NCBI RefSeq assembly: GCF_013403565.1
Contig: NZ_CP058627.1
Coordinates: 3,224,001-3,288,000 of the forward strand
DNA from: Chitinibacter bivalviorum
GTDB lineage: Bacteria; Pseudomonadota; Gammaproteobacteria; Burkholderiales; Chitinibacteraceae
Direction of reading: 5' to 3'
DNA length: 64,000 nt
This document shows positions 44,193 to 53,731 of this stretch, piece after piece. The notes beneath the pieces were generated by a model. It ran no database searches. It was not told the origin of the DNA and saw only the letters and a list, made by a program, of their open reading frames with translations. The position numbers and the translations under genes are program-made. Every line of letters begins with the position of its first letter. The stretch's first letter is position 1.

Positions 44193-45536
44193 ATGAAATT
44201 GAAATCGAGTTTAATTGGATTGAGTTTACTGAGCCTCAGCACTGGAGTTTGGGCTACCGATTTACTGCAATCTTGGCAAGCGGCCGCCAAATTTGACGCC
44301 CAGATCTCTGCCGCACGAAATGCGCAAATCGCTGGCCAAGAAAAGGCTGAGCAGGGTCAAGCGTTGTTATTGCCGAAAGTGAGCGTGACAGGAAATACCG
44401 CGTATTCTCAATCGGCTTCTCGTTATGGTCGCGAGGGCGGTACGCTGCACAATACCGATGTTAATGGTGAAAGCTATGGCATTTCAATTAGTGCGGTGCA
44501 GCCGATTTATCGGGCCGAAGCATTTGCCTCGGCCGATCAGCTCAAAAAGCAAACTGATTTAGCCAATGTGCAATACCGTCAGGCCGAGCAAGATTTGATC
44601 CTGCGCGTCTCAAAAGCCTATTTTGAATTACTGGCAGCGCAAGAGAAAGTCACTTTGGCACAGGCGCAAAAACAAGCGGTTGCTGAACAATTGGCATTTG
44701 CTAAAAAATCATTTGAAGTCGGTGTTGCCACAATTACCGACACTGATGAAGCCCAAGCCAGTTATGACAGTATTATTGCCGCTGAGATTTTGGCCAATAA
44801 TGATCTGGCCGTAAAACGTAGTGCTTTTACTTTATTGACGGGTTTAAATGCCGAACAATTGGCGACCATTGGCGATCAAAAACAACCGAGCTCACCCGAG
44901 CCTAATGATCTGAGTGTTTGGTTGAAAAAGGCACAAGATAATAGTTTGAGTAATACCAGCCAGCAATTGGCGCTGGATATTGCCACGCGCGAAATCGATA
45001 AATATCGCGCTTTAAGCGCCCCAACACTTGATCTGGTGGCTAGCTATGGTAGTGACTGGACTGGGTCAGGATTATCCCGATCAGGGGCTACCGACCAAAA
45101 TATGAGTGGCGCGATTAAATTGCAATTAGCGATTCCTTTTTATACGGGCGGCGATCGCTCTTCGCGTTTACGTGAAGCGGCGGCGAAAAAAGATCAGCAG
45201 CGTGATAATGTCCTTGCTACGCAGCGCGATGTTGAACAAGTCACTAAGCAATCATTTTTAGGGGTGAATGCAGGTGCGGCGCAAATCCGTGCATTGCAGC
45301 AAGTATTGAAATCGAGCCAAAGTTTATTGGCATCGAGTAAATTGGGTCGTGAAGTGGGCGTGCGCACGACGATTGATGTATTGAATGCTGAGCAGAAATA
45401 TTATGCAACGCGTTATGATCTAGTGGTGGCGCGTTACACATATCTTTATGCCAGATTACTATTGGCGGCATCTGCTGGCGAATTGACCGAGAAAGACTTA
45501 ATTGCCGTGAATGAATGGCTGGTGCAATTAAAATAA
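44193..45536 (+). CDS. TolC-family outer-membrane efflux channel
   Basis: The 447-residue protein has a signal peptide (21 residues, ending VWA) and two OEP repeats, with long alpha-helical stretches rich in Gln/Ala. It forms the trimeric exit duct of the RND pump encoded just upstream. It ends the efflux operon, and hns follows after 77 bp. Confidence 0.93.
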   Translation: MKLKSSLIGLSLLSLSTGVWATDLLQSWQAAAKFDAQISAARNAQIAGQEKAEQGQALLLPKVSVTGNTAYSQSASRYGREGGTLHNTDVNGESYGISISAVQPIYRAEAFASADQLKKQTDLANVQYRQAEQDLILRVSKAYFELLAAQEKVTLAQAQKQAVAEQLAFAKKSFEVGVATITDTDEAQASYDSIIAAEILANNDLAVKRSAFTLLTGLNAEQLATIGDQKQPSSPEPNDLSVWLKKAQDNSLSNTSQQLALDIATREIDKYRALSAPTLDLVASYGSDWTGSGLSRSGATDQNMSGAIKLQLAIPFYTGGDRSSRLREAAAKKDQQRDNVLATQRDVEQVTKQSFLGVNAGAAQIRALQQVLKSSQSLLASSKLGREVGVRTTIDVLNAEQKYYATRYDLVVARYTYLYARLLLAASAGELTEKDLIAVNEWLVQLK

Positions 45537-45613
45537 TTATTTGGCCTTGAATTATTTAAAACCTCGCCGCATAATCACTGGGTATATGTAAATAATCGGC
45601 CTAGGAGTTGACA

Positions 45614-45928
45614 ATGGAATTATCAAACTTTGATTACCAGCAATTAGTAGAACTGCGCGCACAAGTGGATGTAGAACTCGTTCGCCGCAAAGAGCAAGAA
45701 AAATCACGTATTTTGCAACAATTGCAAAGCGCTGCTGCAGCGAGTGGTTTCACTGTTGCTGAATTGCTGGGTGAAGTATCTGGCAAAAAAGGCGCTAAAA
45801 AGCCAGTTAAAGCACAATACGCTAATCCAGCTGATGCTAGCCAAACTTGGACTGGCCGTGGCCGTAAACCACAATGGGTACATGACGCATTGGCTAACGG
45901 TGCTACGCTCGATAGCATCCGTATCTAA
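45614..45928 (+). CDS. hns: H-NS family nucleoid-associated protein
   Basis: The 104-residue protein has an N-terminal oligomerisation helix (residues 1-60, YQQLVELRAQVDVELVRRKEQEKSRI) and a C-terminal DNA-binding domain with YANPADASQTWTGRGRKPQW, the minor-groove AT-binding loop. Such proteins silence AT-rich, often acquired, genes. ATG 45614 follows AGGAG with six-base spacing. A terminator follows. Confidence 0.93.
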   Translation: MELSNFDYQQLVELRAQVDVELVRRKEQEKSRILQQLQSAAAASGFTVAELLGEVSGKKGAKKPVKAQYANPADASQTWTGRGRKPQWVHDALANGATLDSIRI

Positions 45929-45946
45929 TTGCAGTAAATGTTTAAC

Positions 45947-45976
45947 AAAACAGGGCAGCTTTCGCTGCCCTGTTTT
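45947..45976 (+). terminator. Terminator after hns
   Basis: AAAACAGGGCAGC and GCTGCCCTGTTTT form a 13-bp stem with loop TTTC. Confidence 0.95.
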
Positions 45977-46024
45977 GCTTTAAGCGTTAATATAAGCAAA
46001 CAAGCCTCAAACGTAGAATATTCC

Positions 46025-48166
46025 ATGTCACATCCATTAACCGAAAAACTCAATCCCGAACAAGCCGCCGCCGTTGAATTACCCGCAGAGCATGCGCTGA
46101 TTTTGGCTGGGGCGGGCAGCGGTAAAACCCGAGTATTAACCACGCGAATTGCATGGCTATTATCGACGGGCCAAATTAGCCCCTCCGGCTTAATGGCGGT
46201 GACATTTACCAATAAATCAGCCAAAGAAATGCTGTCGCGCATTACTTCGATGCTGCCATTAAATCCGCGCGGATTATGGGTGGGCACTTTTCACGGTTTA
46301 TGTAATCGCATGCTGCGCTTGCATCATCGCGATGCGGGTTTACCCGAGGCGTTTGCTATTTTAGATACGCAAGAGCAATTGGCGGCGATTAAGCGGGTAT
46401 TGAAATTACTCAATCTGGATGATGATAAATACCCACCGCGTACCGTGCAGCAATATATCAATGGCCATAAAGAAAATGGTCGCCGCGCTGGTGATGTTGA
46501 TGCGTGGGATGATTATTCTCGCCATTTACGCATTGCCTACGAAGAATATGAAAAACAATGCAATCGCGAAGGCGTCGCTGATTTTTCCGAGTTGCTATTG
46601 CGCTGCTACGAATTACTGAGCCATAACGCACCGATTCGCCAGCATTATCAGCAACGGTTTGCGCATATTCTGGTCGATGAGTTTCAGGATACCAATCGCT
46701 TGCAATATGCATGGTTACGCTTGCTCGCGGGTGAGCAGGGAGCGATTTTTGCGGTGGGGGATGACGATCAGTCGATCTATGCCTTCCGCGGTGCTAATGT
46801 CGGCAATATGCAGGATTTCCAGCGCGACTACGCGGTGAAGCATGTGATTCGCTTGGAGCAAAATTACCGTAGCCACGGCAATATTCTCGATGCCGCCAAT
46901 GCCGTGATCGCAAACAACAAGCAACGCTTGGGTAAACAGCTGTGGACCGATGCCAGCACCGGCGAGCCAATCCGCGTATTTGAAGGCGCGTCCGATTTTG
47001 AAGAAGCCAACTTTATCGTTGAAGAAGCACAAACACTGATCCGCGAAGGCATGCCGCCATCTGACGTGGCGATTTTGTATCGCAGTAATGCGCAATCACG
47101 AATTATCGAACACGCGCTATTTAGCGCGGGTGTCCCATATCGCGTGTACGGCGGTTTACGCTTTTTTGAGCGCCAAGAGATCAAGCACGCCTTGGCCTAT
47201 CTGCGCCTGATCGCCAATCCCTCGGATGATAATGCGCTGCTGCGGGTGATTAATTTCCCAACCCGTGGCATTGGCGCGCGTTCGGTAGAGGGCGTGCAGG
47301 AAAAGGCGCGGCTGGAAGGCTCAACGCTGTGGCAAGCCGCTTGCGGTGTAGGTGGGCGTAGCGCCGCGTCGATTGGCAAATTTGTGCATATGATCGAAGC
47401 GATGCGCAATCAGGCCGATGGTCTGCCGATGACTGAAATCGTCGCGATGATGCTCGATCTATCGGGATTGCTCGAACACTATCGCAATGAAAAAGACGGT
47501 GAAGAGCGCGTGGCCAACTTGGAAGAGTTGATCAATGCCGCTGCGACTTTCAGCGTGGAAGAAGATCAAAATCCACTGATCGCGTTTCTGTCGCACGCCA
47601 GCCTCGAAGCGGGGGATCATCAAGCAGGCGCGCATGAAGAAGCGCTGCAATTGATGACGGTGCACGCCGCCAAAGGCTTGGAATTTAAAGCGGTATTTTT
47701 GTCTGGTTTGGAAGAGGGCTTATTCCCGCACGACAATAGCGCCAACGATCCGCAAGGCATCGAGGAAGAGCGTCGTTTAATGTACGTCGCGATTACGCGT
47801 GCGCGCGAGCGGCTGTATCTGACGCTGGCGCAAAGCCGTATGCTGCATGGCCAGACGCGTTATGGCGTGGCCAGCCGGTTTATGGATGAGATTCCGCAGT
47901 CTTTGCTCAAATTCCTAAATCGCGGCTACGCGCCGAGCAGCTATAGTGCAGGTACGGCCTACAACGCAGCGCCTGCGCCAAAACTGAATAAATCGACGCC
48001 CGAGCATGGTTTGGCGATTGGTATGACCGTGGAGCACCATAAATTTGGTCGCGGCATGGTCACCGATCATGAAGGCGGCGCCACGGGGAATGTGCAGGTG
48101 AATTTTGAGCAGCACGGCAGTAAATGGCTGGCAGTGGCGTATGCTAAATTAAAACCACTATCGTAG
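46025..48166 (+). CDS. uvrD: DNA helicase II UvrD
   Basis: UvrD unwinds DNA 3' to 5' in nucleotide-excision and mismatch repair. The 713-residue protein has all SF1A motifs: Walker A AGAGSGKTRVL, DEFQDTN, VGDDDQSIY, RLEQNYRS, LMTVHAAKGLEF and VAITRARERLYL. Its C-terminus (MTVEHHKFGRG...WLAVAYAKL) is the UvrD-type tail. ATG 46025 gives the normal N-terminus; the frame is open further upstream across the terminator but that is unlikely to be used. Confidence 0.96.
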   Translation: MSHPLTEKLNPEQAAAVELPAEHALILAGAGSGKTRVLTTRIAWLLSTGQISPSGLMAVTFTNKSAKEMLSRITSMLPLNPRGLWVGTFHGLCNRMLRLHHRDAGLPEAFAILDTQEQLAAIKRVLKLLNLDDDKYPPRTVQQYINGHKENGRRAGDVDAWDDYSRHLRIAYEEYEKQCNREGVADFSELLLRCYELLSHNAPIRQHYQQRFAHILVDEFQDTNRLQYAWLRLLAGEQGAIFAVGDDDQSIYAFRGANVGNMQDFQRDYAVKHVIRLEQNYRSHGNILDAANAVIANNKQRLGKQLWTDASTGEPIRVFEGASDFEEANFIVEEAQTLIREGMPPSDVAILYRSNAQSRIIEHALFSAGVPYRVYGGLRFFERQEIKHALAYLRLIANPSDDNALLRVINFPTRGIGARSVEGVQEKARLEGSTLWQAACGVGGRSAASIGKFVHMIEAMRNQADGLPMTEIVAMMLDLSGLLEHYRNEKDGEERVANLEELINAAATFSVEEDQNPLIAFLSHASLEAGDHQAGAHEEALQLMTVHAAKGLEFKAVFLSGLEEGLFPHDNSANDPQGIEEERRLMYVAITRARERLYLTLAQSRMLHGQTRYGVASRFMDEIPQSLLKFLNRGYAPSSYSAGTAYNAAPAPKLNKSTPEHGLAIGMTVEHHKFGRGMVTDHEGGATGNVQVNFEQHGSKWLAVAYAKLKPLS

Positions 48167-48210
48167 TATTGCCTCAGGGTCTTTATATATAAAGCCATTG
48201 GGGTTGATAC

Positions 48211-49914
48211 ATGATGGGAGTATCTGTGCCAAAAGTTCGTCCTTATTCATTTGTCGATGGCGCGCCGATTGAAACCTCGGCGCCAGTCATTAATGTGAAT
48301 GATTTTTCCCAGTTCAAGATACTGGTGATCGATCACGTCGCAGAAATGCGCGCGACGATGAGTATGACTTTGAATCAATTTGGCGCGCAGTCGGTTGAAT
48401 ACGCCAACCGCAGCGGCGAAGCTTTGGGCATGTTGCGCCGTACAACCTATGACATTGTGCTTTGCGCTTATGATCTGGGTACGGGTTTTGATGGTCTGTA
48501 TTTATTTGAAGAAGCGCGCCGCCATGGCCTGCTTAAAGCCAGCTGTGTCTTTATTATCCTGACGGGCGAGCGGCAAACATCCAAAGTCATCGGTGCTGCC
48601 GAGCTGGCGCCCGATGCCATTGTACTCAAGCCCTTTACGGGCGACACCCTGTACGATCGCATCATCCGCGCGCTGCGCAAAAAAAGACGGTTTCAGCCGA
48701 TTGATGATGCCTGCATTGCGCTGGATTTTTTGCGCGCGATTGCGCTGTGTGATTATGAAGTCGAGCAAGGTGGAGACGATGCGATCGACTTTATGCGGAT
48801 GAAGCTGCATCTGTTATTGCGCATTGCCGATTGGGCTGGGGCGCGCGATTTAAGCCGACTGTTATTGGCCAAGGCCGATTTGCCATGGGCCAAAATGGCG
48901 CTGGGCAAAGCGCTGTTTCAATTGCGCGAATACGATGAAGCGCAGCATTTATTTCAGCAAATCATTGCCGAGCACGAGCTGATCCTCGAAGCCTACGATT
49001 GGCTCGCTCGCACTCAGCAGGCGCAGCATCAAATCAACGAAGCCAAAATGACGCTCAATCGCGCCGTGACCCGCTCACCATATGTGATCAATCGGATGCG
49101 CGAGCTCGGTGAAGTGGCGATGATTTCGGGTGATTTGCAATTGGCCGAGCAATCCTTTACCGAAACCGTGCGGCTGGCGCGTTTTTCATTTTGGCCGCAG
49201 GTGAGCGACTATAGCCAGTTGGGTGAGGTGCAATTAGCGCGGGGTGATGTTGGCGCTGCGCGCAAAACGGCCGAAACGCTGCGCAAAGATTTTCGCACCG
49301 GCCCAGATCGTTTAATGGCCGATGTGATGGATGTCGAAATCACCCTGAAAATGGGCGACAAAAATAAGGCCCGTACCCAGCTTGATGCAGCGCTTGGGGC
49401 GGCCAGAACCTATATCGAGCCGCCCAGTGCCTCGCTCGGTTTGGCGCTGGCCAAAAGTTGCTTAACGCAAAATCGCGTCGAAGAAGCGCAAAAACTCACC
49501 CAGCAAGTACTGAAAAATCGGCACGATGACCCGATGCTGGCTGCGCGCGTAACGCGTATTTACAAAGAGCAGGGGCGGGAAGAAGAAGCCTTGCGGATTA
49601 TCGAAGCGACCGCCGCCAATATTGTTGAGCTTAATAATGAGGCCGTGCGCTTGGCGCAAAGTGGCGATTTGAAAGCGGCGGCAGAGCGATTTCTGGCGGC
49701 GGCCAAAGACATGCCTTCTAATCTGCAAGTGTTGCTCAATGCCATCAATGCCTTGCTGGCGCTGGTGAACAAAGAAGGCTGGCATGCCAGCTATATGCGC
49801 AAAGCACAAGAGTTACTCGCGCGAGTAGAAACCATTGATCCAGCCAATGGCAAAGGCTTGCAAATGGCCGAGGTATTTCGCAAAACGCAGCGTCGGTTTG
49901 GGGTAAAAGCCTAA
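48211..49914 (+). CDS. TPR protein with degenerate receiver domain
   Basis: The 567-residue cytosolic protein has an N-terminal receiver-like domain (about 35-155) followed by TPR repeats up to the end. Key receiver residues are partly lost: the acidic pair reads D41-H42, and where the phosphoacceptor Asp belongs there is Ala86 (LCAYDLG), while the conserved Lys (K140, VLKPF) is kept. It is probably not phosphorylated at that site and may act as a protein-binding scaffold. It lies 167 bp upstream of a hybrid kinase gene on the same strand. Confidence 0.8.
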   Translation: MMGVSVPKVRPYSFVDGAPIETSAPVINVNDFSQFKILVIDHVAEMRATMSMTLNQFGAQSVEYANRSGEALGMLRRTTYDIVLCAYDLGTGFDGLYLFEEARRHGLLKASCVFIILTGERQTSKVIGAAELAPDAIVLKPFTGDTLYDRIIRALRKKRRFQPIDDACIALDFLRAIALCDYEVEQGGDDAIDFMRMKLHLLLRIADWAGARDLSRLLLAKADLPWAKMALGKALFQLREYDEAQHLFQQIIAEHELILEAYDWLARTQQAQHQINEAKMTLNRAVTRSPYVINRMRELGEVAMISGDLQLAEQSFTETVRLARFSFWPQVSDYSQLGEVQLARGDVGAARKTAETLRKDFRTGPDRLMADVMDVEITLKMGDKNKARTQLDAALGAARTYIEPPSASLGLALAKSCLTQNRVEEAQKLTQQVLKNRHDDPMLAARVTRIYKEQGREEEALRIIEATAANIVELNNEAVRLAQSGDLKAAAERFLAAAKDMPSNLQVLLNAINALLALVNKEGWHASYMRKAQELLARVETIDPANGKGLQMAEVFRKTQRRFGVKA

Positions 49915-50081
49915 ATCTTCGCCACATCGACTTAGTCATGTCGATATTGAGCAGTAAAAAATACACCGCGTCCTTATGCCATAAGCCAGTTACAATCAAA
50001 ACCCAAATCGGAAGAGCCGTTAGCAACTGAATCTTCCCGCTACGCAGTTAAATCGGTCTGATCTCACTACGAATAATCGCC

Positions 50082-52190
50082 ATGACCCGCTTTAAAACTA
50101 TCCTAAGCCTGATCTGCCTTGTGGTGCTGAGTAATTTGAGCTTGATGGTCTATTTCGAGGTCAAGCAAAAAAACGTACTCGAAAGTTTTACCCGCTTCGG
50201 TATGGATAATCAGTTATGGCAGTTTTTCCAATTTAGCCGCGAATTCCAAAAGCTCAATGAAGTGGTGAGCCATTTTAATCCGAGTCGGCAAGACGAGCTT
50301 ACTTTAAGATTTGATATTTATATTGGCCGTATTCATTTATTGTCAGAAAAAAGCATTGATGCCAATGCCATGCTGCAGGATAAAAGCGCACTGCAAACCA
50401 AGCTAAAACCGCTGCAAGATTATGTTTTGCGCTATGACAAATTGGTTGCCAATGCAGCATGGCAAAAAGAGGATTGGCAGCAGTTTGTGATGGATACCCA
50501 CAATCAGCTGGCGGCTGTTGATGGCTTGATTGCCGAGGCGCGCGAGCAAGACTCTAAAGCTGTCGCTGATTATCGCGCTCAGATCCAGCACTTGGGCGAG
50601 CTGCGTTTAATGCTTGGCCTGATTCAGATTTTCTTGCTGATTGTATTTGCCGCCATGGGTTTGTATGCGTATTGGCAAAATGAAATTAGCCGGAAAATAC
50701 AAGCCGAAACGATGCGCAACTTGGCGCAGGCCAAAGGTGAAGCCGATGTCGCCAACGCGGCCAAAAGCCGTTTCCTGGCACATATTAGCCATGAAATACG
50801 TACGCCACTCACGTCCGTTTTGGGGTATGCCGAACGATTGGCGCGCAAACCATTGGGCACTGAAGCCTTGCGTGAAGTACAGCATATTTCCGATAGCGGT
50901 ACGCATTTACTCGATTTACTCAATAAAGTGCTCGATTTTTCCAAATCAGGGCAAAATAAACTGACGCTATTGAATGAAACGCTGGATTTCAGAGTCTTGA
51001 AAAAAGAGCTTGAATCCATGTTTCAATTAATGGCAAAGCAAAAAGGTTTGCAATTTCAAGTGATTTTATCGGACGATTTACCAGAATATCTGAGTTTGGA
51101 TGTCGGTAAATTTCGGCAAATACTGATTAATCTGATTGCCAATGCGCTGAAATTTACAACTTATGGCTTTGTCCGCGTCAATATTTATGGCAAGCCCCAA
51201 GAGGCGCATTACCAACTGTATGCCACGGTATGGGATAGTGGCTGCGGTATTGAGCCTGCCGATCAAGCTCGGATTTTTTCGCCCTTTGAGCAAAGCGAGC
51301 GCGGCCAGTTGGTGGGGGGGACAGGTTTAGGCTTGGCGCTGAGCCGCGATTATGCGCGCCTGATGCAGGGCGATATTGTTTTTTGCAGCAAACCGGGGCG
51401 GGGTAGCGAATTTACCTGCTATGTGGCCACGCAAATTGTCGCGCCACCGCTCAGCAATCCTGCCACGTGTCACCCAAGTGAGGCCGAACTGGCCCAATCG
51501 CTGGCCAGCGGTCTGGCAACGCAGAAGATACTGATCGTTGAAGATCAGCAAGTGAATCGCGAAATGATTTGCGCCATGCTCAATGATTGTGGGGTGCAAA
51601 CACTGACCGCAAATAATGGTCTTGAGGCCATTGAACAAGTCGCGCAGCACCCTGAAATTGACCAGATTTTGATGGATTATCAAATGCCGAAAATGGATGG
51701 CATACAGGCCGCTACTGTCTTGCGCGACCAAGGCTATCAAAAGCCGATTTATTTATTGTCCGCCAGCGTATTGGATGATGAATTGGCGGCATCCGGCCGG
51801 GTGTTTGATGGGCAATTACTCAAACCCTATCAATTGCTTGAGCTTTTGCAGCTATTAAATCATGGGCATAGCCAAGTTGCGGTGGAGCAGCGTCAGCCAT
51901 TGAATGCCGAGCTGGCCAAATCGAGCTTGGGTGAACGCTATTTAAGCCTGTGCCAAAAAGGCTTGGCTCGGATTGCCGATTTGGAGCAAGACTATCAACA
52001 AGCGATTGCCGCGCATGAAGTGCTCGAGGCGCAACGTCATGCGCATAGTGCCAAAGGCATTGCTTTGCAAATTGGCGCGCAAATCTTGGCCGAGCACTGG
52101 ACACAATTGGAAGCCAACCCCGTGGCGCCTGAAATGCAGCAGCTTGTCGCGGCGCGCCAAGACGCCTTTATGGCGCTGGAGCGTATGTAG
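50082..52190 (+). CDS. Hybrid sensor kinase with receiver and HPt domains
   Basis: The 702-residue inner-membrane protein has TM helices at about 7-25 and 176-197 framing a helical periplasmic region. Then come a HisKA box with H237 (AHISHEIRTPLTS), an HATPase domain (GCGIEP, GGTGLGLALS), a receiver with D532 (LMDYQMP) and a C-terminal HPt domain with H655 (HSAKG). It holds a full intramolecular phosphorelay and needs an external output regulator, which is not adjacent. A G7 tract lies in the ATP-lid codons (51314-51320). Confidence 0.92.
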   Translation: MTRFKTILSLICLVVLSNLSLMVYFEVKQKNVLESFTRFGMDNQLWQFFQFSREFQKLNEVVSHFNPSRQDELTLRFDIYIGRIHLLSEKSIDANAMLQDKSALQTKLKPLQDYVLRYDKLVANAAWQKEDWQQFVMDTHNQLAAVDGLIAEAREQDSKAVADYRAQIQHLGELRLMLGLIQIFLLIVFAAMGLYAYWQNEISRKIQAETMRNLAQAKGEADVANAAKSRFLAHISHEIRTPLTSVLGYAERLARKPLGTEALREVQHISDSGTHLLDLLNKVLDFSKSGQNKLTLLNETLDFRVLKKELESMFQLMAKQKGLQFQVILSDDLPEYLSLDVGKFRQILINLIANALKFTTYGFVRVNIYGKPQEAHYQLYATVWDSGCGIEPADQARIFSPFEQSERGQLVGGTGLGLALSRDYARLMQGDIVFCSKPGRGSEFTCYVATQIVAPPLSNPATCHPSEAELAQSLASGLATQKILIVEDQQVNREMICAMLNDCGVQTLTANNGLEAIEQVAQHPEIDQILMDYQMPKMDGIQAATVLRDQGYQKPIYLLSASVLDDELAASGRVFDGQLLKPYQLLELLQLLNHGHSQVAVEQRQPLNAELAKSSLGERYLSLCQKGLARIADLEQDYQQAIAAHEVLEAQRHAHSAKGIALQIGAQILAEHWTQLEANPVAPEMQQLVAARQDAFMALERM

Positions 52191-52358
52191 GCGCGCTGGC
52201 GAAGCTGGGGATAGTTCGCTCAAGACGCCGCACTGTATTGAGTACGACGTTTTTGATGAGCCTAGATTTGCCATGTCATCGAGACGTCACGCAGATGTCA
52301 TTTTGCTGAGATGCAAGATCAGTACAGTGCGCGATTTGATCTGATGAGTTTTAGCTTT

Positions 52359-53435
52359 ATGCGCCACTTATTGCTAGCTAGTGTATTGATGAGCACCCTA
52401 TTTGCAGCTCAGGCGGCTGATAAAGACCCTGTGGTGGCGACCTTTGCCACTGTCGGCGATTCTCGTGCCGAGCCGGGCCTGACCCAGACTAAGCAAGACC
52501 AAATCTGGCTGCAACACACCAAAGCTTGGTCACGCATGATGCGTGAAATTCAGCAGCAAAAGCCCCATGCGCTGTTTTTCAATGGCGATATGATCATGGG
52601 CTATACCACCGATAAAAATGTGCTCAATCGTCAGTATGCCTATTGGCGCGGCATGGTGACAGGCTTGCAAGAGACAGGTACTTATATTGTGCCAGTACCG
52701 GGCAACCATGAAGTGCAAGAAAAATTCAAAGAAGACGGTAAGACCAAAAAAATCGCCCGCCAAAGCAATGAAGACAGCTGGCGCGACAATATGGGCGATT
52801 TAATTGTCGATGCTGAGCGTTGGAAAGCGACGGTGGGCAGCAATCTGAGCGCATTCGATCCGAAAAATACCCCTACCATTGGGGGCGCAGATAAGATCAC
52901 TACCGATCAAAGCCAGTTGTCGTATTCATTTGATTTCGCCGGTAGCCATTTTGTGGTGATCAATACCGACCCTGTTGGTAATGACAATCACGCCCCGATC
53001 GCATGGCTGGAGCAAGATCTGGCGCAAGCCAAAGCGCGTGGTGCAAAACGCATGTTTGTCTTTGGGCATAAACCGGCCTTTACCTATTTCTTTAAGCCCG
53101 GCATTGATCTGGAAGGTCTGGATAAATTTCCTGAGCATCAGCAGGCTTTCTGGAAAATCATCGAAGACAATCAGGCGACGTATTTCTGTGGTCACGAGCA
53201 TATTTACAATGTGATGCAACCTACCAAGAACGCCGGAGGTAAGGCGTATCAAGTGATGGTGGGCTCAGGTGGATCACCGTTTAGCGTCGAGCCGGGCGAA
53301 ACGCAAAACCCAGAAGATCGCACCTACGCTTGGGCTTTAGTCAAAGTGCATGCCAGTGGCAAAGTGGAAATTGATACTTATGGATTTGATGAGCATTACG
53401 GCAATACAAAACTGCTTAAACACCTAGTCATCTAA
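52359..53435 (+). CDS. Exported calcineurin-like metallophosphoesterase
   Basis: The protein (358 residues from ATG 52359) has a signal peptide ending AQAA and the metallophosphoesterase motifs in order: GDSR, NGDMIMGY, PGNHEV, GHKPAF and GHEHIYN. It acts in the periplasm or outside; the substrate is unknown. The start is uncertain: ATG 52344 and ATG 52311 are in frame, but 52359 gives the cleanest signal peptide. A copy of the recurring 3' motif follows the stop directly. Confidence 0.85.
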   Translation: MRHLLLASVLMSTLFAAQAADKDPVVATFATVGDSRAEPGLTQTKQDQIWLQHTKAWSRMMREIQQQKPHALFFNGDMIMGYTTDKNVLNRQYAYWRGMVTGLQETGTYIVPVPGNHEVQEKFKEDGKTKKIARQSNEDSWRDNMGDLIVDAERWKATVGSNLSAFDPKNTPTIGGADKITTDQSQLSYSFDFAGSHFVVINTDPVGNDNHAPIAWLEQDLAQAKARGAKRMFVFGHKPAFTYFFKPGIDLEGLDKFPEHQQAFWKIIEDNQATYFCGHEHIYNVMQPTKNAGGKAYQVMVGSGGSPFSVEPGETQNPEDRTYAWALVKVHASGKVEIDTYGFDEHYGNTKLLKHLVI

Positions 53436-53470
53436 CTGGGTATTGCTCTGTAGATATTAATTCGTATTGA

Positions 53471-53492
53471 TTTTCTAGATATACCTAGAAAA
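53471..53492. repeat. Short hairpin TTTTCTAG/CTAGAAAA
   Basis: Perfect 8-nt arms around ATATAC lie between the metallophosphoesterase gene and the MITE-like element. It could be a weak terminator for the former; there is no T-run after it. Confidence 0.4.
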
Positions 53493-53496
53493 ACGG

Positions 53497-53691
53497 GGGC
53501 GTGTTCAGATAACGTGTTGATAAAAAGAATCGTAGGGTGGGTTAGCCCCTTAGGGCGTAACCCACCGTGACGCGACATAAAGAAAAGCAGCGTAACGGTG
53601 GGTTACGGCTTAGCCTAACCCACCCTACGAATATCGTTTTTCGTAGTCAAACCAAGTTCTGTTCATATCAACACATAATCTGAACATGCCC
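53497..53691. mobile_element. MITE-like element with 8-bp target duplication
   Basis: The 195-bp element has 26-nt terminal inverted repeats (53497-53522 and 53666-53691, 3 mismatches, starting GGGC) and is flanked by an exact 8-bp direct repeat AAAAACGG (53489-53496 and 53692-53699). It codes for nothing. Inside lies a REP-like pair with GTAGGGTGGGTTA feet (53532-53566 and inverted 53597-53628). An 8-bp duplication fits several IS families (for example IS1595, IS66); no related transposase is in the window. Confidence 0.85.
53532..53628. repeat. REP-like pair inside the MITE
   Basis: Two GTAGGGTGGGTTA-footed palindromic units face each other. The right unit repeats the left one inverted over most of its length. 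It shares the GTAGG foot of the pairs in the gsp locus but has a different palindrome. Confidence 0.75.
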
Positions 53692-53718
53692 AAAAACGGG
53701 CCATGAAGGCCCGTTTTC
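53692..53718 (-). terminator. Terminator of dsbA-like gene (minus strand)
   Basis: AAAACGGGCC and GGCCCGTTTT form a perfect stem with A/T runs on both sides, 14 bases after the dsbA-like stop. The MITE inserted at its far edge. Confidence 0.88.
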
Positions 53719-53731
53719 TATTGGGGCGATA

